NCBI RefSeq assembly: GCF_035046485.1
Contig: NC_085137.1
Location: forward strand, 345,082,505-345,146,504
Source of the DNA: Aedes albopictus
Lineage: Eukaryota > Arthropoda > Insecta > Diptera > Culicidae
Length of the DNA stretch: 64,000 nt
Direction of reading: 5' to 3'
Within the stretch, counting starts at the first letter, position 1, and each line of letters opens with the position of its first letter. Both the position numbers and the translations under genes were made by a program. Positions 47,301 to 57,670 of the stretch are shown piece by piece. A model generated the notes under the pieces. It had not been told where the DNA came from and made no database searches. It saw nothing but the letters and a program-made list of their open reading frames with translations.

Positions 47301-50300
47301 TTATGGTAAATATTTGCCATTGAAGACCGGCATTTATCCAAGGTGTCTGTGATTCACGTTATATTGGTCATTTGTTGGGCTTGTTTGGCCAAATATTCGT
47401 TACGTCTAATGGGACCTTTATACAGAAAGATCGTTCGGCAAATACATTTAGTAAATGGAAGGGTGAATTCAATTCCAATTACAGAGTTTATCAACCGTGA
47501 CATAGTTGCAATTATGGTGGAGGTACCTACAGTTCATGGAAAAACGGAAATTTGTATTGCATCGGCATACTTTCCGGGAGACGTGGACGATGTACCACCA
47601 CCAGAAGTAGCAGCTTTTGTCTCATATTGTAGAAAGCATAATAAAGCTTTCATTATTGGATGTGACGCAAATGCTCATCACACTGTATGGGCTAGCACAA
47701 ACATCAATAACAGAGGTGAACACCTTTTGGATTTCATTTCACAGAATGAAATTGATATATGTAACAGAGGCGATGAACCTACTTTTATAAACGCCATAAG
47801 GCAGGAAGTTCTTGACTTAACTTTGTGTAGCCCTACACTTTCTGAAAAAGTCACAAATTGGCATGTGTCAGACGAAGTTTCTTTGTCTGATCACAAGCAA
47901 ATATTGTTTAAATATGAGGCTGGTCACGAACTCATAGAAACTACAAGGAATCCCAGAAAAACAAACTGGGAGCAATACTCCTCAAAACTTGTATCGGGAA
48001 TGGATAATTTAAATGACATTCCAAATTCTCGTCATGGGCTTGAAGAAAGTGCTTCGACACTTTCGAGCATAATTAGACAGGCTTTTCATGACAGTTGCGC
48101 ACCAAAGAAACGCTCTTCAAATAGAGATGTGCCTTGGTGGAATAACAACCTGCAAAAACTACGAAAAAAAACCCGGAAACTATTTAACCGGGCTAAAAGA
48201 ACACAACAGTGGGAACAATACAAAGAGTCCCTCACAATTTATAACAGAGAAATCCGAAGGTCAAAGAGGATAAATTGGAGGCACACATGTGAAAACATTG
48301 AGAGTACTCCAATTGCAGCCAGGTTGCAAAAAGTCCTCGCTAAAGACCATTCAATTGGCCTGGGAACTCTCAAAAAAGAGAATGGCTCTTTTACAACGAG
48401 TACCAGTGAAATTTTAGAAACAATGATGAAAACGCATTTTCCGTGTTCTACGCTTGTTTCAACTCAAGACCAAGATGCATCTGTATCGCAAACTGATGAC
48501 AATGAAACCAGGAGATATAGTCATGAAATTCATGATTTAACTGGGTTAGAAAGTTTCAGGAGTGATGCATGCATTATGGCCAATAAAATTATAACAGAAC
48601 AAAAAGTTGAATGGGCGATAGATTCCTTTGAACCCTTCAAAGCGCCTGGTAGGGATGGAATTTTTCCTGTACTACTGCAGAAGGGTAAAGAAACCTTAAC
48701 ACCCATTTTAACTAAATTGTTCAGATTAAGCTTATCGTTATGCTACATCCCTAAAGCTTGGCGAGAAGTGCGTGTCACTTTTATACCAAAGGCAAGTAAG
48801 AAGGATAAATCATCACCAAAATCCTTCAGACCCATAAGTTTGTCGTCCGTTATGTTAAAAATAATGGAAAAATTACTAGACGAGCATATTAAATCGTCAT
48901 ACTTAACAAAAAGCCCTTTAAGCAAAAATCAATTTGCATATCAAGAGGGTAAATCTTCGGTAACTGCACTTCATAAGTTGGTTACAAAACTGGAAAGATC
49001 TTTTGAAGCAAAAGAGATTTCACTTGCAGCGTTCCTTGACATTGAAGGAGCGTTCGATAACACATCCTACAGTTCAATAAGGAATGCTATGTCAAAACGT
49101 GGTTTTGACGGATGTATTGTTAATTGGATTAGAAAAATGTTATCAGAAAGAGAGATATCATCAAACCTTGGCAGCTCATTTATTAGCGTTAGAGCAGTGA
49201 AAGGGTGCCCACAAGGAGGCGTGCTATCACCTTTATTGTGGTCCTTGGTAGTTGATGATCTTCTCAAACAATTGGAAGCACAGGGCTTTGAAATAATTGG
49301 CTTCGCTGATGACATAGTCATAGTAGTCCGTGGTAAATATGACCATATTATCAGTAACAGAATGCAAACTGCCTTAAATCTAGTCTCTTCATGGTGCGAT
49401 AAGGAAGGCTTAAATGTCAATCCTTCTAAAACCACGGTCGTACCGTTTACACGAAAGAGACAAATTTCAATAACTAACCTAAAATTGAAAGGAACTCTTT
49501 TGGAACTTTCAAGCACAGTCAAGTATCTCGGAATACATCTTGACAGTAAGCTAAATTGGAATTTGCATCTTGAGCAAGTGATTGGAAAAGCCACAAATGC
49601 TCTATGGATCAGCAAAAAAACTTTTGGTAAAAAATGGGGACTGAAGCCGAAAATGATCTATTGGATTTACACGGCAATTGTGAGACCCAGAATTACATAT
49701 GCGTCACTAATCTGGTGGCCTAAAACAAATGAAAAGCTAGCTCAGAAGAAGCTTGAAAAACTTCAAAGACTTGCTAGTCTTTCAATTACTGGTGCAATGC
49801 GAAGTACGCCGACTAAAGCGTTAGACACTTTACTCTTCTTACTTCCATTGCATCAATTTGTTCAATTAGAAGCTACAAAGAGTGCTTTGAAGGTTAAAAG
49901 AACTACAAACCTCTTTGAAGGTGACCTGAGAGGCCATCTAAGTATTCTAAAATCAATTAGTATCAACTCGTTAATCACAAGTAATAGTGATTGGATGAGC
50001 AGAAGGTACAATTTTGAACGCACTTTTGAAGTGATTAATCCTGGGCGATATCTGTGGACAAATGGGGGCCCAGAACTACATCCAGGATCAATCGTATTTT
50101 ACACCGATGGTTCGAAACTGAACGACCAAGTTGGTGCAGGAGTAACTGGCCCAGGGATTAACGTATCAATTCCCATGGGCAAATGGCCAACTGTTTTTCA
50201 AGCTGAAATTCAGGCAATTTTAGAATGTTGTAATATTTGTTTACGCAGAAATTACAGATATTCAAAAATATGCATTATGTCTGATAGTCAAGCAGCTCTA

Positions 50301-51092
50301 AATGCTTTGAAATCAGCAACATGCTCTTCCAAACTTGTTTGGGAGTGTATCCAATCACTCCAACAATTAGCTTGCCGTAATCAGGTGAAGCTGTTTTGGG
50401 TTCCAGGACACTGTGGAATTGATGGAAACGAACAAGCTGATATGTTAGCAAGACTTGGTTCGTCACACCAATTCATAGGACCAGAACCGTTTTGTGGTGT
50501 GTCTGGGTGTTCTCTCAGAATGGAGTTTAAAACATGGGAACATGAAAAAATAATATCCAACTGGGAAAATACCACTTTTGCGAGGCAGTCAAAACGTTTC
50601 ATAAAGCCAAACTTTTCAAACACTCGCAAAATCTTAGAGCTGTCAAAAAGAGATCTAAGTACTTTTACTGGCCTGCTAACAGGCCATTGTCCGAGCCGTT
50701 ATCATATGAAGCTAATCGGAAAGCTTCAGAATGATGTATGTCGTTTTTGCGACATAGATACAGAAGACTCGGAACATTTGTTATGCCGTTGTCCGGCAAT
50801 TGCTGTTAAAAGAATTAGGTTCTTCGACAAGGGGCTGATAGAACCCCTTGATGTCTGGAGAACAAATCCCAATACGGTTGTACAGTTTATCCGAGCTGTG
50901 TCACCATGTTGGGATCAAACGCACAGTCAAGGTTTGATTATTGCTAACAGTAGTAATACGTCAACTTGATATAGCTAAAACAAACTGGGGCATATGTCAC
51001 AATAGATCTAATAACTGGTCGTAGTGACTTAGATACCCAACAAGGAATAAGAAAAAAAAGAATACAGCACATCCAGTAACCACGTTCTATCA
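47301..51092 (+). mobile_element. LOA-type non-LTR retrotransposon, 5'-truncated
   Basis: A direct repeat ACTGTTTGTCA flanks the unit (47290-47300 and 51093-51103), the 11-bp duplication of target-primed insertion. It has no ORF1 and only part of the endonuclease N-terminus, so it is 5'-truncated. ORF2 is otherwise open to its natural end, with about 120 bp of 3' UTR containing AATAAGAAAAAAAAG. It sits downstream of the palindromic MITE, inside the pogo-like element. Confidence 0.85.
47343..50969 (+). CDS. LOA-type ORF2: endonuclease, reverse transcriptase, RNase H, zinc knuckle
   Basis: 1208 codons without a break. The start given is an alternative GTG; no true start exists because the 5' end is missing, and the first 38 or so residues do not look like endonuclease. 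Visible in order: the APE-type endonuclease C-terminal part (SAYFPGD near 73, GCDANAHH near 106, LSDH near 182-184); the reverse transcriptase (APGRDG near 436, AFLDIEGAFDN near 563-573, PQGGVLSPLLW near 623, FADD at 654-657); RNase H with TDGS (D922), QAE (E955), DSQAA (D981) and NEQAD (D1033); and a C-terminal knuckle C1133-x2-C1136-x8-H1145-x4-C1150. The domain order and the AEI/DSQ/ADxLA spacing fit the LOA clade (for example Lian of Aedes); I-clade is the main alternative. The product would nick target DNA, copy its RNA and degrade the RNA strand. All catalytic residues I can see are kept; the endonuclease N-terminal catalytic residues are lost. Confidence 0.88.
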   Translation: MSVIHVILVICWACLAKYSLRLMGPLYRKIVRQIHLVNGRVNSIPITEFINRDIVAIMVEVPTVHGKTEICIASAYFPGDVDDVPPPEVAAFVSYCRKHNKAFIIGCDANAHHTVWASTNINNRGEHLLDFISQNEIDICNRGDEPTFINAIRQEVLDLTLCSPTLSEKVTNWHVSDEVSLSDHKQILFKYEAGHELIETTRNPRKTNWEQYSSKLVSGMDNLNDIPNSRHGLEESASTLSSIIRQAFHDSCAPKKRSSNRDVPWWNNNLQKLRKKTRKLFNRAKRTQQWEQYKESLTIYNREIRRSKRINWRHTCENIESTPIAARLQKVLAKDHSIGLGTLKKENGSFTTSTSEILETMMKTHFPCSTLVSTQDQDASVSQTDDNETRRYSHEIHDLTGLESFRSDACIMANKIITEQKVEWAIDSFEPFKAPGRDGIFPVLLQKGKETLTPILTKLFRLSLSLCYIPKAWREVRVTFIPKASKKDKSSPKSFRPISLSSVMLKIMEKLLDEHIKSSYLTKSPLSKNQFAYQEGKSSVTALHKLVTKLERSFEAKEISLAAFLDIEGAFDNTSYSSIRNAMSKRGFDGCIVNWIRKMLSEREISSNLGSSFISVRAVKGCPQGGVLSPLLWSLVVDDLLKQLEAQGFEIIGFADDIVIVVRGKYDHIISNRMQTALNLVSSWCDKEGLNVNPSKTTVVPFTRKRQISITNLKLKGTLLELSSTVKYLGIHLDSKLNWNLHLEQVIGKATNALWISKKTFGKKWGLKPKMIYWIYTAIVRPRITYASLIWWPKTNEKLAQKKLEKLQRLASLSITGAMRSTPTKALDTLLFLLPLHQFVQLEATKSALKVKRTTNLFEGDLRGHLSILKSISINSLITSNSDWMSRRYNFERTFEVINPGRYLWTNGGPELHPGSIVFYTDGSKLNDQVGAGVTGPGINVSIPMGKWPTVFQAEIQAILECCNICLRRNYRYSKICIMSDSQAALNALKSATCSSKLVWECIQSLQQLACRNQVKLFWVPGHCGIDGNEQADMLARLGSSHQFIGPEPFCGVSGCSLRMEFKTWEHEKIISNWENTTFARQSKRFIKPNFSNTRKILELSKRDLSTFTGLLTGHCPSRYHMKLIGKLQNDVCRFCDIDTEDSEHLLCRCPAIAVKRIRFFDKGLIEPLDVWRTNPNTVVQFIRAVSPCWDQTHSQGLIIANSSNTST

Positions 51093-51259
51093 ACTGTTTG
51101 TCACGAGTCTCTTAATTTCCGAAGGGATGCCTGGAGGAATTCATGACGCAATTCGTAAAGAAATTCCAGGATAAATAAATCCTCGGAGACATTTTCAAAG
51201 GAATCCCTGAATGAATTTCTGAACTTTTTATTTTTTTTTTTGGGCATTTATACAAATAA

Positions 51260-51424
51260 GGGAACGTCCATAAATTACATCACGCAAAAATTGCCCATTT
51301 TCAACCGCCCCTCCCCCCTATGTCACACTTTTTGTATGAGATCTCTGAAATTTTTGTATGTGTCGTCACACTTTGCTGAACCCTTCCTGCCCCTTAGAGC
51401 GTGACGTAATTTATGGACATTCCC
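51260..51424. mobile_element. PIF/Harbinger-like MITE (165 bp), TAA duplication
   Basis: The tips GGGAACGTCCATAAATTACA and GTAATTTATGGACATTCCC are inverted, with TAA on both flanks (51257-51259 and 51425-51427). The interior contains the CCCCTCCCCCC tract typical of its relatives. Confidence 0.8.
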
Positions 51425-51802
51425 TAACGTTGAGTATGTCCATTGCTCAAAATATTGGTTCTTGAATCAACCATATATAGTTTTGGCGACAAAAGATTTC
51501 GATACTTAACAAAATAGCGAGATAGTGATTTATTCGTTATTTAGCGAAAATTACTAATATATGCCAAAAACTCCGTGCCTTTTATCGAAAACTCAATTTT
51601 CATACAGTTTCTATTTGTTTTAGTACATTTTGGTATAAAATTTCAATAAAAATAAAATAAATTGCTTCGATTTTATGTAAAATTCGATTTTATAGACATT
51701 TCAAAAATTGAAATGTCCACTAAATCGAAGTATACCTGTAACTGGTTGTATTTATCGATGAATCCTAAGTAAGAACAAATAAGCATAACATTGGTATAAA
51801 TA

Positions 51803-52440
51803 CAGGGGTTACTCAAAATAACTGGAACAGGTAAAATTTTCACTTTTCAAAAAATGATCAACTAGTTGTAACTATTCGAAAAGAGCATCAAATATTCTCA
51901 AATTTTTACTGTAAGTTCATCAACTAGTTGTGTATCAGAGGTCCAATTTTAAAAAAATATCGGGCTATTCTTCGCTAAGTTAAAAAGATTCTAGAAAAAA
52001 GTATAATTAATCGATAGCTAACTTTGTGCTGTTATATCTCCGGATTTAATTAACCGAATGCAATGAAATTTTAATTATTTATGACTTATTTAATGAACTT
52101 TGAAAAACTGCCGTCCATTTGGTTGCTTTCCTTTGAAACATAAATATATTCAAGTCAATTAGAGGGAATGAACTATAATTGCATTGTCGAATTTTGAAAC
52201 GATGATGAAATGTTGGATAAACTGGTGTTATATTAGAAAAATAATCTAATCGTTATAATTTTCTTTTGTGTTTGGAATTTCAAATGTAGTCAAAAGTTTT
52301 CAATAGCAATTATATTAGTCATAAACGATCAAAATTTCATTGCATTCGGTTCATTGAATCCGGAGATATAACAGCTCAAAGTTAGCTATCGGATAATTAT
52401 ACCTTTTTCTAGAATCATTCTAACTTTCTAACAAGTGTCG
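51803..52440 (-). mobile_element. Diverged relative of the 5253 MITE
   Basis: It begins CAGGGGTTACTCAAAATAAC after TA. It then follows the reverse complement of 5253-5671: AGAGCATCAAATATTCTCAA, ACTGTAAGTTCATCAACTAG, TGTGTATCAGAGGTCCAA, TCGGGCTATTC, CTGTTATATCTCCGGAT. The centre has about 250 bp of extra DNA between the two inverted 'TATATCTCCGGAT' blocks (52035 and 52360). The far tip is missing or degraded. Confidence 0.7.
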
Positions 52441-52524
52441 TTTTCCTGCGTGCGGAAAAAAATAATTCCAGATCTTTTTATTTTTTATTTTTTTTGATCC
52501 GCATTAACGAGATTTTTGAACCTT

Positions 52525-52680
52525 GACTAGTTTATCTCGGGACCCATGCTTTGTTACCCATCCGAAGGAAGAACTCACGTTTCAAGAGGTTGTCGGGAAT
52601 GGGATTCGATCCCAGGTCCTTAGCATTAAAGTCACGTGCTTTAACCATCACATCAGTTTTGTCTCAAAACTAGAAAAATG
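52525..52680 (-). mobile_element. tRNA-derived SINE fragment (minus strand)
   Basis: On the minus strand: TGATGTGATGGTTAAAGCAC (A-box-like) and GGGATCGAATCCCATTCCCG (B box) at tRNA-like spacing, with AATGCTAAGGACCT between. It has an in-phase frame on the plus strand (52523-52732) that is not a gene. Confidence 0.6.
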
Positions 52681-52732
52681 TGGTTTAAGCCCACATAAAC
52701 TCTACGCTGACCATTTCATCCTAACCCTTTAA

Positions 52733-52933
52733 GGTGAATATATGACGAAGCCACAGCTAAAATTTTCAAGAGCACAAATCTGAAGAAGTGGATGTCGGAT
52801 TGCGCTGAAAAGTTGATCGATTGGTCACCTCCAGCGGGTAACCAATCGATCACCTTTCCAACGCAATACGACATCCACTTCTTCAGATTTGTGCACTTGA
52901 AAATTTTAGCTGTGGCTTCGTCATATCTTCACC
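52733..52933. mobile_element. Palindromic MITE between TTAA sites (201 bp)
   Basis: The tips GGTGAATATATGACGAAGCC and GGCTTCGTCATATCTTCACC are inverted, and the arms of about 90 bp pair closely around a centre near 52835. TTAA flanks both sides (52729-52732 and 52934-52937). Same target type as the elements at 8528 and 26541. Confidence 0.85.
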
Positions 52934-53124
52934 TTAATACCCATTTTTTTTTATTGTGATCTAAATATATTTTTTTCGACAACTAAAATCGATTTAAGCA
53001 TGTTTTGAAAGATGATTCTTTTTAATTCTCGATTTTGTAAATTTTGGTTTTTGATTTTTCTAATTGTTATTTTTGAACATCCTTACACTTTTACATTTTT
53101 CTGGGAGGCCTATTTCGCATACCG

Positions 53125-53231
53125 ATTTATTGAACCCTTATGTGGCCGGCAGGGTACCCGGGAACCCAGCACCCATTTAAAATACACGGTGTAGAAAAAA
53201 GCAAAAAGTTTGCCGGCCACATAACGGTTAA
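53125..53231. repeat. Short inverted repeat, TTATGTGGCCGGCA
   Basis: ACCCTTATGTGGCCGGCAGG near 53136 faces TTTGCCGGCCACATAACGGT near 53207. It is probably one end of a MITE. The GGGTTGGGTATTAGAGGGTT near 53583 may be another end of the same or a related element. Confidence 0.55.
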
Positions 53232-55298
53232 GATACATTTTGAGATTTTATGATTGTTGTTGAAATATTGTATTTTTAGGAAAATCATTTAAGTGTGTAT
53301 TCGACTCCCTTAAGCTCTTTCACTATAATATAATGATTACGTAAAAAAATAAAATACGTAAATTGTTGCGATTGAATACAAAAGAAGCAATGACATCTAA
53401 AAGGTGAACGAAACATCAATTTTTCAGTGATTTTCAAAAAATCGTAATAATATATAAAAGACACCAAAAACCATTTAAAGATATATAGAACAGTCCTAAA
53501 TATCAACTAAAAATATAAAAATTCTTATTGCTCAGGCAAGCAAAATACAAAAATGCTCAAACTACACCCCATCTACAGGCGGGGTTGGGTATTAGAGGGT
53601 TAAAGCATGATTTGATTCCGTGATCGATAAGTTTGGTGTACATTCTCGTGTGTTGCTCACATTATTTTACGATTGATGGCAGATTACAGCTTTTCAATTT
53701 TGTATCAGACAAATCCAGTTATGCTGATTAACTTCATCCTGTGCGTACGCGAAACTTACCTATAGAACTTGTTTCTGCGTCCAATTATCCAGCAGCCATA
53801 ATCCCGCTATAAATTCGATTGATTTACTTTATTCATGCAAGCGCGATCCATCGGGTACTGCAAAAACTGCAGAATAAATGCCAGACAAATGAACAACAAA
53901 CGGAAACTGTAGATGTAGAATATCCACAGATACCGTCACTTGCGAAACGAGATGCGATGCTCGGCAACGCTGTTTGCCATCACTTTGCAATTATTCCCGT
54001 TCGTTCTGCATAAAGCTACGCTCAATCAAAGCTTCCAAAACAGCACACATTGGAAGCGCTTTGTTGTATGCGCTGCAGAAAGTGGGAGCACCCTTGACCA
54101 CCCGGATAGCCGAATGCTGCTATCAGATTCACTATCACTGAACTCTAGGGATGGGAAACACGATACCTCCCATCCGTCGTAACGTAAAAGGCTGACATCA
54201 GGGAAAACAACTCTGTAACGAGCTGCCCTGGATATACTATCAATCATCGAACTTTTTTTTGATGTCCCAGGTTGATGTTGTGATTTTACCCATGTAAGGG
54301 AAAATCCCACTTCGATCGAGTAACAATTATTTTCTGCTACTTTTATTGCGTAAGCGTACCAATGGTCAATGTAAGTGTCCTGATTCGTTTATACCAGGAA
54401 TTTTTGAAACTTTTAATCGTTTAGATATTTTTTGGTGATTTTGTGAATTTGTGATTGTCTGGTTAGCAACGTCAGTCTTTAATAACTTTGGATCGTGACC
54501 ACTCCTCTCTGACTGAATGATTGATTATTGTTGATATTTTGCAAGAGCTCCTCCGAAAAACAATCATTACGACAGTCAGATGACGAAATAGAAAACATTT
54601 ACAATAAATTATTTTTTACCTCACATTCGCCAAAAATTCGATCGCCTCCCATCGTCCCACTCGTCATCACCATTGATGGCGGGTGATGCTCCGAACGAGT
54701 GTAACTTTTTCCACCACCAATAAATGTAATCCCATTTTCAACGCCTGTTTACAATAATAAAAAATGCTGAAAGTTTTTACTCCCGCTCTCTCCGCCACTC
54801 ATACTCCATTTTTCCATCGAACAACCTTGTCGTATTGAATGCGGTTGTCGGGATGGATGGGATCCCGCACCTATCCAATTCATTTATCCGGGGGTTGGAA
54901 ATTTCGCATTGAATTTCTGCTGCCGGCCGGGCCGCGTGCTGATGGGTTCCTGTTGTTGAACCATCAGCGTCAGCAATTTCAGACCGTACATAGCAGGTTT
55001 CTACAACTCGTGTCAAATTGATGATGCGAGCAACATCATCGCCGGCTGCGCGAGTAAAGTGGAATAAAAGTAACTTTTTACCGATCAATTTATTCGTAAA
55101 TGCCGACTCGTTTGGCGAACGAGCGAACGAACGAACGAGATTGCAAATTGTGGGAAATATTTCACTCCAGTGTTACTCGTTACTTTTGACGATTATGTTC
55201 ATTGGGCCGGGATGAAATTGGTCCTACAGAGAAGACGAAAGTTACTTTTTCCCGTTTTGTTGCCTTCAAATTTGAATTTGTCAAGCGTAAATATGTAT
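53232..55298. other. No recognised gene
   Basis: About 2 kb of mixed DNA. GC-richer parts at 54040-54200 and 54830-55020 contain 60-103 codon frames on both strands without domains. A GAACGAACGAACGAA microsatellite lies near 55118-55138. Possibly the least transposon-derived stretch of the window, but no exon is demonstrable. Confidence 0.35.
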
Positions 55299-55565
55299 AG
55301 CCCATATAGCCACAGAGGTAAAAGGCCGTGTGTATTCAGCATGATCATGCTGAGGGTGACAGGTTCGAATCCTGGTCGGCCCAAGAACTTTTCTTAATGG
55401 AAATTTACTTGTCATCTTCGGGCATAGATAATATTCATGCCTGCCATACGATAAGCACATGCAAAATGGTCATTGGCTGAGGAACCTCTCAGTTATTAAC
55501 TGGGGAAGTACTCATAGAACATTGCTCTGTTCCAGTGGGGGCGTTACGCCAAGAAAAAGGAGGTG
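55299..55565 (+). mobile_element. Feilai-like SINE, copy 1
   Basis: The tRNA-like head is AGCCCATATAGCCACAGAGG with B box GGTTCGAATCC (about 55362). It is followed by the conserved body (GGGCATAGATAATATTCATG, GCACATGCAAAATGGTCATT, TCTCAGTTATTAACTGGGG) and ends GGGGCGTTACGCCAAGAAAA plus GGAGGTG. The A box is degraded compared with copy 2. Matches my recollection of Feilai from Aedes aegypti. Confidence 0.85.
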
Positions 55566-55739
55566 AATAGGTCCTATGTTAATTTTGAAAAAATATACTA
55601 TATAAAGCTGATTGATAAATCACAAGAAGGAAGTGTTCACAAAAAATACTAGAAATATGTTCCTATAGCTTCTGTGACGAAAAAGCTTCAGAAATTGTGG
55701 CTACAAGTTTTTCTGAATTACTATTTTAAATAATCGAAG

Positions 55740-55815
55740 AAAGCAAACACGGTTGTTGGACAAAAGGTCGAAATGACAAGTGGTCAAAAGGTCGAAAGAT
55801 AGAAAGGAAAAAAAC
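55740..55815 (-). repeat. 'GACCTTTTGACC' minisatellite, short inverted block
   Basis: GGACAAAAGGTCGAAATGAC and GTGGTCAAAAGGTCGAAAG are the reverse complement of the larger array at 57375. The two blocks may be the arms of a foldback enclosing the two Feilai-region SINEs. Confidence 0.7.
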
Positions 55816-56330
55816 GACCGAAAATGATCTTAACTCCTTGTAATCGTCTTCTTTCTTACTTACCTTTATCATTGCAACTTGACCTGCATCTTTACAACTT
55901 AGTGTTCTTTTAGTACGGCCACAGTTATTAAATGTAGGGCGTTCTTTGTCTGCCATTGCGTTAGCTTGTATATTGTATAACAAACACAATGTTACACTAT
56001 ACAAAGGAATTCGACAACATTTCCCGTCCGGAACGGGAATCTATCCTTTAATTTGGATTTTGTATAACAGATTAATTGGTACTAGTTTATTGTTGACGAT
56101 ATATCATCCTCTTGAACAACGACAGTTCTTTGGAATAACATATTTATGGTTATAGGCGTGATTATCATTACTGTTTCCTCTATAATTTTGCCTTCTTTGA
56201 AAAATAGGCTGTTCTTTCTAGTTATGCATTTTGGATTTTTTTTGCGTACTTACTAATAATAAAATTGCTCATAATATTTGCCTTCTTTTAAAATAGGTCG
56301 TTTTTTCGAGTTATACTATCACAGATATTA
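55816..56330. other. No recognised gene
   Basis: A 92-codon minus-strand frame (55726-56004) lacks a known domain. A weak tandem repetition is visible: TTTGCCTTCTTTGAAAAATA near 56188 and TTTGCCTTCTTTTAAAATAG near 56277. Confidence 0.35.
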
Positions 56331-56850
56331 TCATTCTACCATGGACAGGGTAGAAAAGTGATAGCAGTACATAGACAACCAGTTCGATATAATAGAATTA
56401 GAATAGTATACATTTAGCCGCTGTTTAAGTGTAAGTGCAGCTACCAATTGGCTTTTTAAGTGATGTTGAGATATTCTGAATCTTCACGCCAAAATGAGCC
56501 GAAATCCAAATTTTCATGAATTTTAGAGCCCGGGAACCTATTTAAAAATCAATTTGAAGTTTGTATGGGAGCGATTAGTCGGATCACCCCTCGTCGGATT
56601 TTGTACTGGACGGAGCTGTCAAGTAGTTGCCCAGCTGTCAAAAGGTGATTTGAATAAATCTTTTTGAAACTGATTTTAGGTATCAAAACAAAGTTCTAAA
56701 ATATGAAAAAAATATAGAGGCTTAGAAAAAAGTGCTCTTTTGTTTAAAAATATAAAATCATTGAATTTTTCTAAATTTAAAAACCAAATTGGAATCGCTC
56801 ACGTAGTGCGCTAGTGGACAAAAGAGCTGTAAAATAGGTTAAGTGCTTAA
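56331..56850 (+). mobile_element. SINE (family of 39144), copy 3, 5'-truncated and split
   Basis: The 3' half only: ATTATCATTCTACCATGGAC, CAACCAGTTCGATATAATAG, CTGTTTAAGTGTAAGTGCAG. It is interrupted after ACCAATTGG (56458) by about 320 bp and resumes with ACCAAATTGGAATCGCTCAC near 56782, ending GCTGTAAAATAGGTTAAGTG. The repeated ACCAATTGG could be the duplication made by the inserted segment. Confidence 0.75.
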
Positions 56851-57132
56851 GGGCCCATATAGCCGAGGCGGTAAACGCACGGGTATTCAGCATGACCATG
56901 CTGAGGGTGACGGGTTCGATTCCCGGTCGGTCCAGGATCTTTTCGTAAAAAGAAATTTCCTTTACTTCCTTGGGCATAGAGTATCTTCGTGCCTGCCACA
57001 CGATATACACATGCAAAATGGTCATTGGCAGAGGAAGCTCTCAGTTAAAAACTGTGGAAGTGCTCATTGAACACTAAGCTGAGAAGCAGGCAGTGAGGAC
57101 GTTACGCCAAGCAGAGGAGAGGAGGAGCTTGG
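56851..57132 (+). mobile_element. Feilai-like SINE, copy 2, well preserved
   Basis: The head GGGCCCATATAGCCGAGGCG contains an A-box-like TAGCCGAGGCGG, and the B box GGTTCGATTCC lies near 56920. The body includes CTTGGGCATAGAGTATCTTC, CACACGATATACACATGCAA and GGAAGCTCTCAGTTAAAAAC, and the 3' end is GACGTTACGCCAAGCAGAGG with GAG/GGA triplet repeats. It lies immediately after the tail of the 56331 SINE. Confidence 0.88.
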
Positions 57133-57374
57133 AGAATAATAAAGACATCAACGTTACGTTTTTATCAACCTCTAGTTAAATGTACTTTAGACATTGATTT
57201 TTTTGATTTATGCCTAATGTTTCTATTCGTTTTGACCATTTCTTTTTATTCCATCCAAATATTCAAATTGATTTTGAGTGACAAAAAATATTGATGGCGA
57301 ACATCATCGCACTGCAAGTACTCGAATAAATTTGAATTCCGCATCTCGAACCTAACGAATCCTGGTTCTTTCAG

Positions 57375-57670
57375 CTATATTACTAACTACAGCCTTTGAG
57401 CTTTTGTCCTTTCAACCTTCTTCATTTCGACGTTTTGTTCTAGTTATTTTTTATTACAACCTTTCGGACTTTTGACCCACCGACCTTCCGACCTTTTGAC
57501 CACTTGCATTTTCGACCTTCTGTCCTAGTTATTTTTTCGAACTATTGACCTTTCGACCTTTTGACCCTTCGACTATTTGACCCATCGATCTTTTGTCCTT
57601 TCGACCTTTTGACCGTCGACCTTCGACCTTATGACCTTCGAACTTTTGACCTTCGACCTTTTGTCATAGA
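57375..57670 (+). repeat. 'CGACCTTTTGACC' minisatellite
   Basis: About 300 bp of drifted units such as CGACCTTTTGACCCTTCGAC, GACCTTTCGACC and CTTTTGTCC at roughly 10- and 20-bp spacing. A CTAGTTATTTTTT word punctuates it twice (57440 and 57525). Confidence 0.85.

Larger units (their letters stand above)
43909..51738. mobile_element. pogo/Tigger-like element split by later insertions
   Basis: The tips CAGGTATACCTCGATTTAGT and ACTAAATCGAAGTATACCTG are inverted, and TA flanks both (43907-43908 and 51739-51740). Subterminal CTCGATTTTATGTA words repeat on each side. The tip sequence resembles the CAGGNATACCTCG ends of Tigger/pogo elements. The original element was probably short; the 7.8 kb span is filled by a degenerate array, MITEs and a LOA retrotransposon. 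No pogo transposase was seen. Confidence 0.7.

Noticed and set aside
49067..49615. 182-codon minus-strand frame
   Set aside because: It is antisense to the reverse transcriptase of the LOA element; the sense frame carries all the motifs.
55299..55385. Possible tRNA gene
   Set aside because: The B box is good but the cloverleaf is incomplete and the tRNA-like part continues into the conserved SINE body seen again at 56851.
57375..57670. Regularly spaced repeat resembling a CRISPR array
   Set aside because: Units are adjacent and drifted with no unique spacers, in a eukaryotic context; it is a minisatellite.
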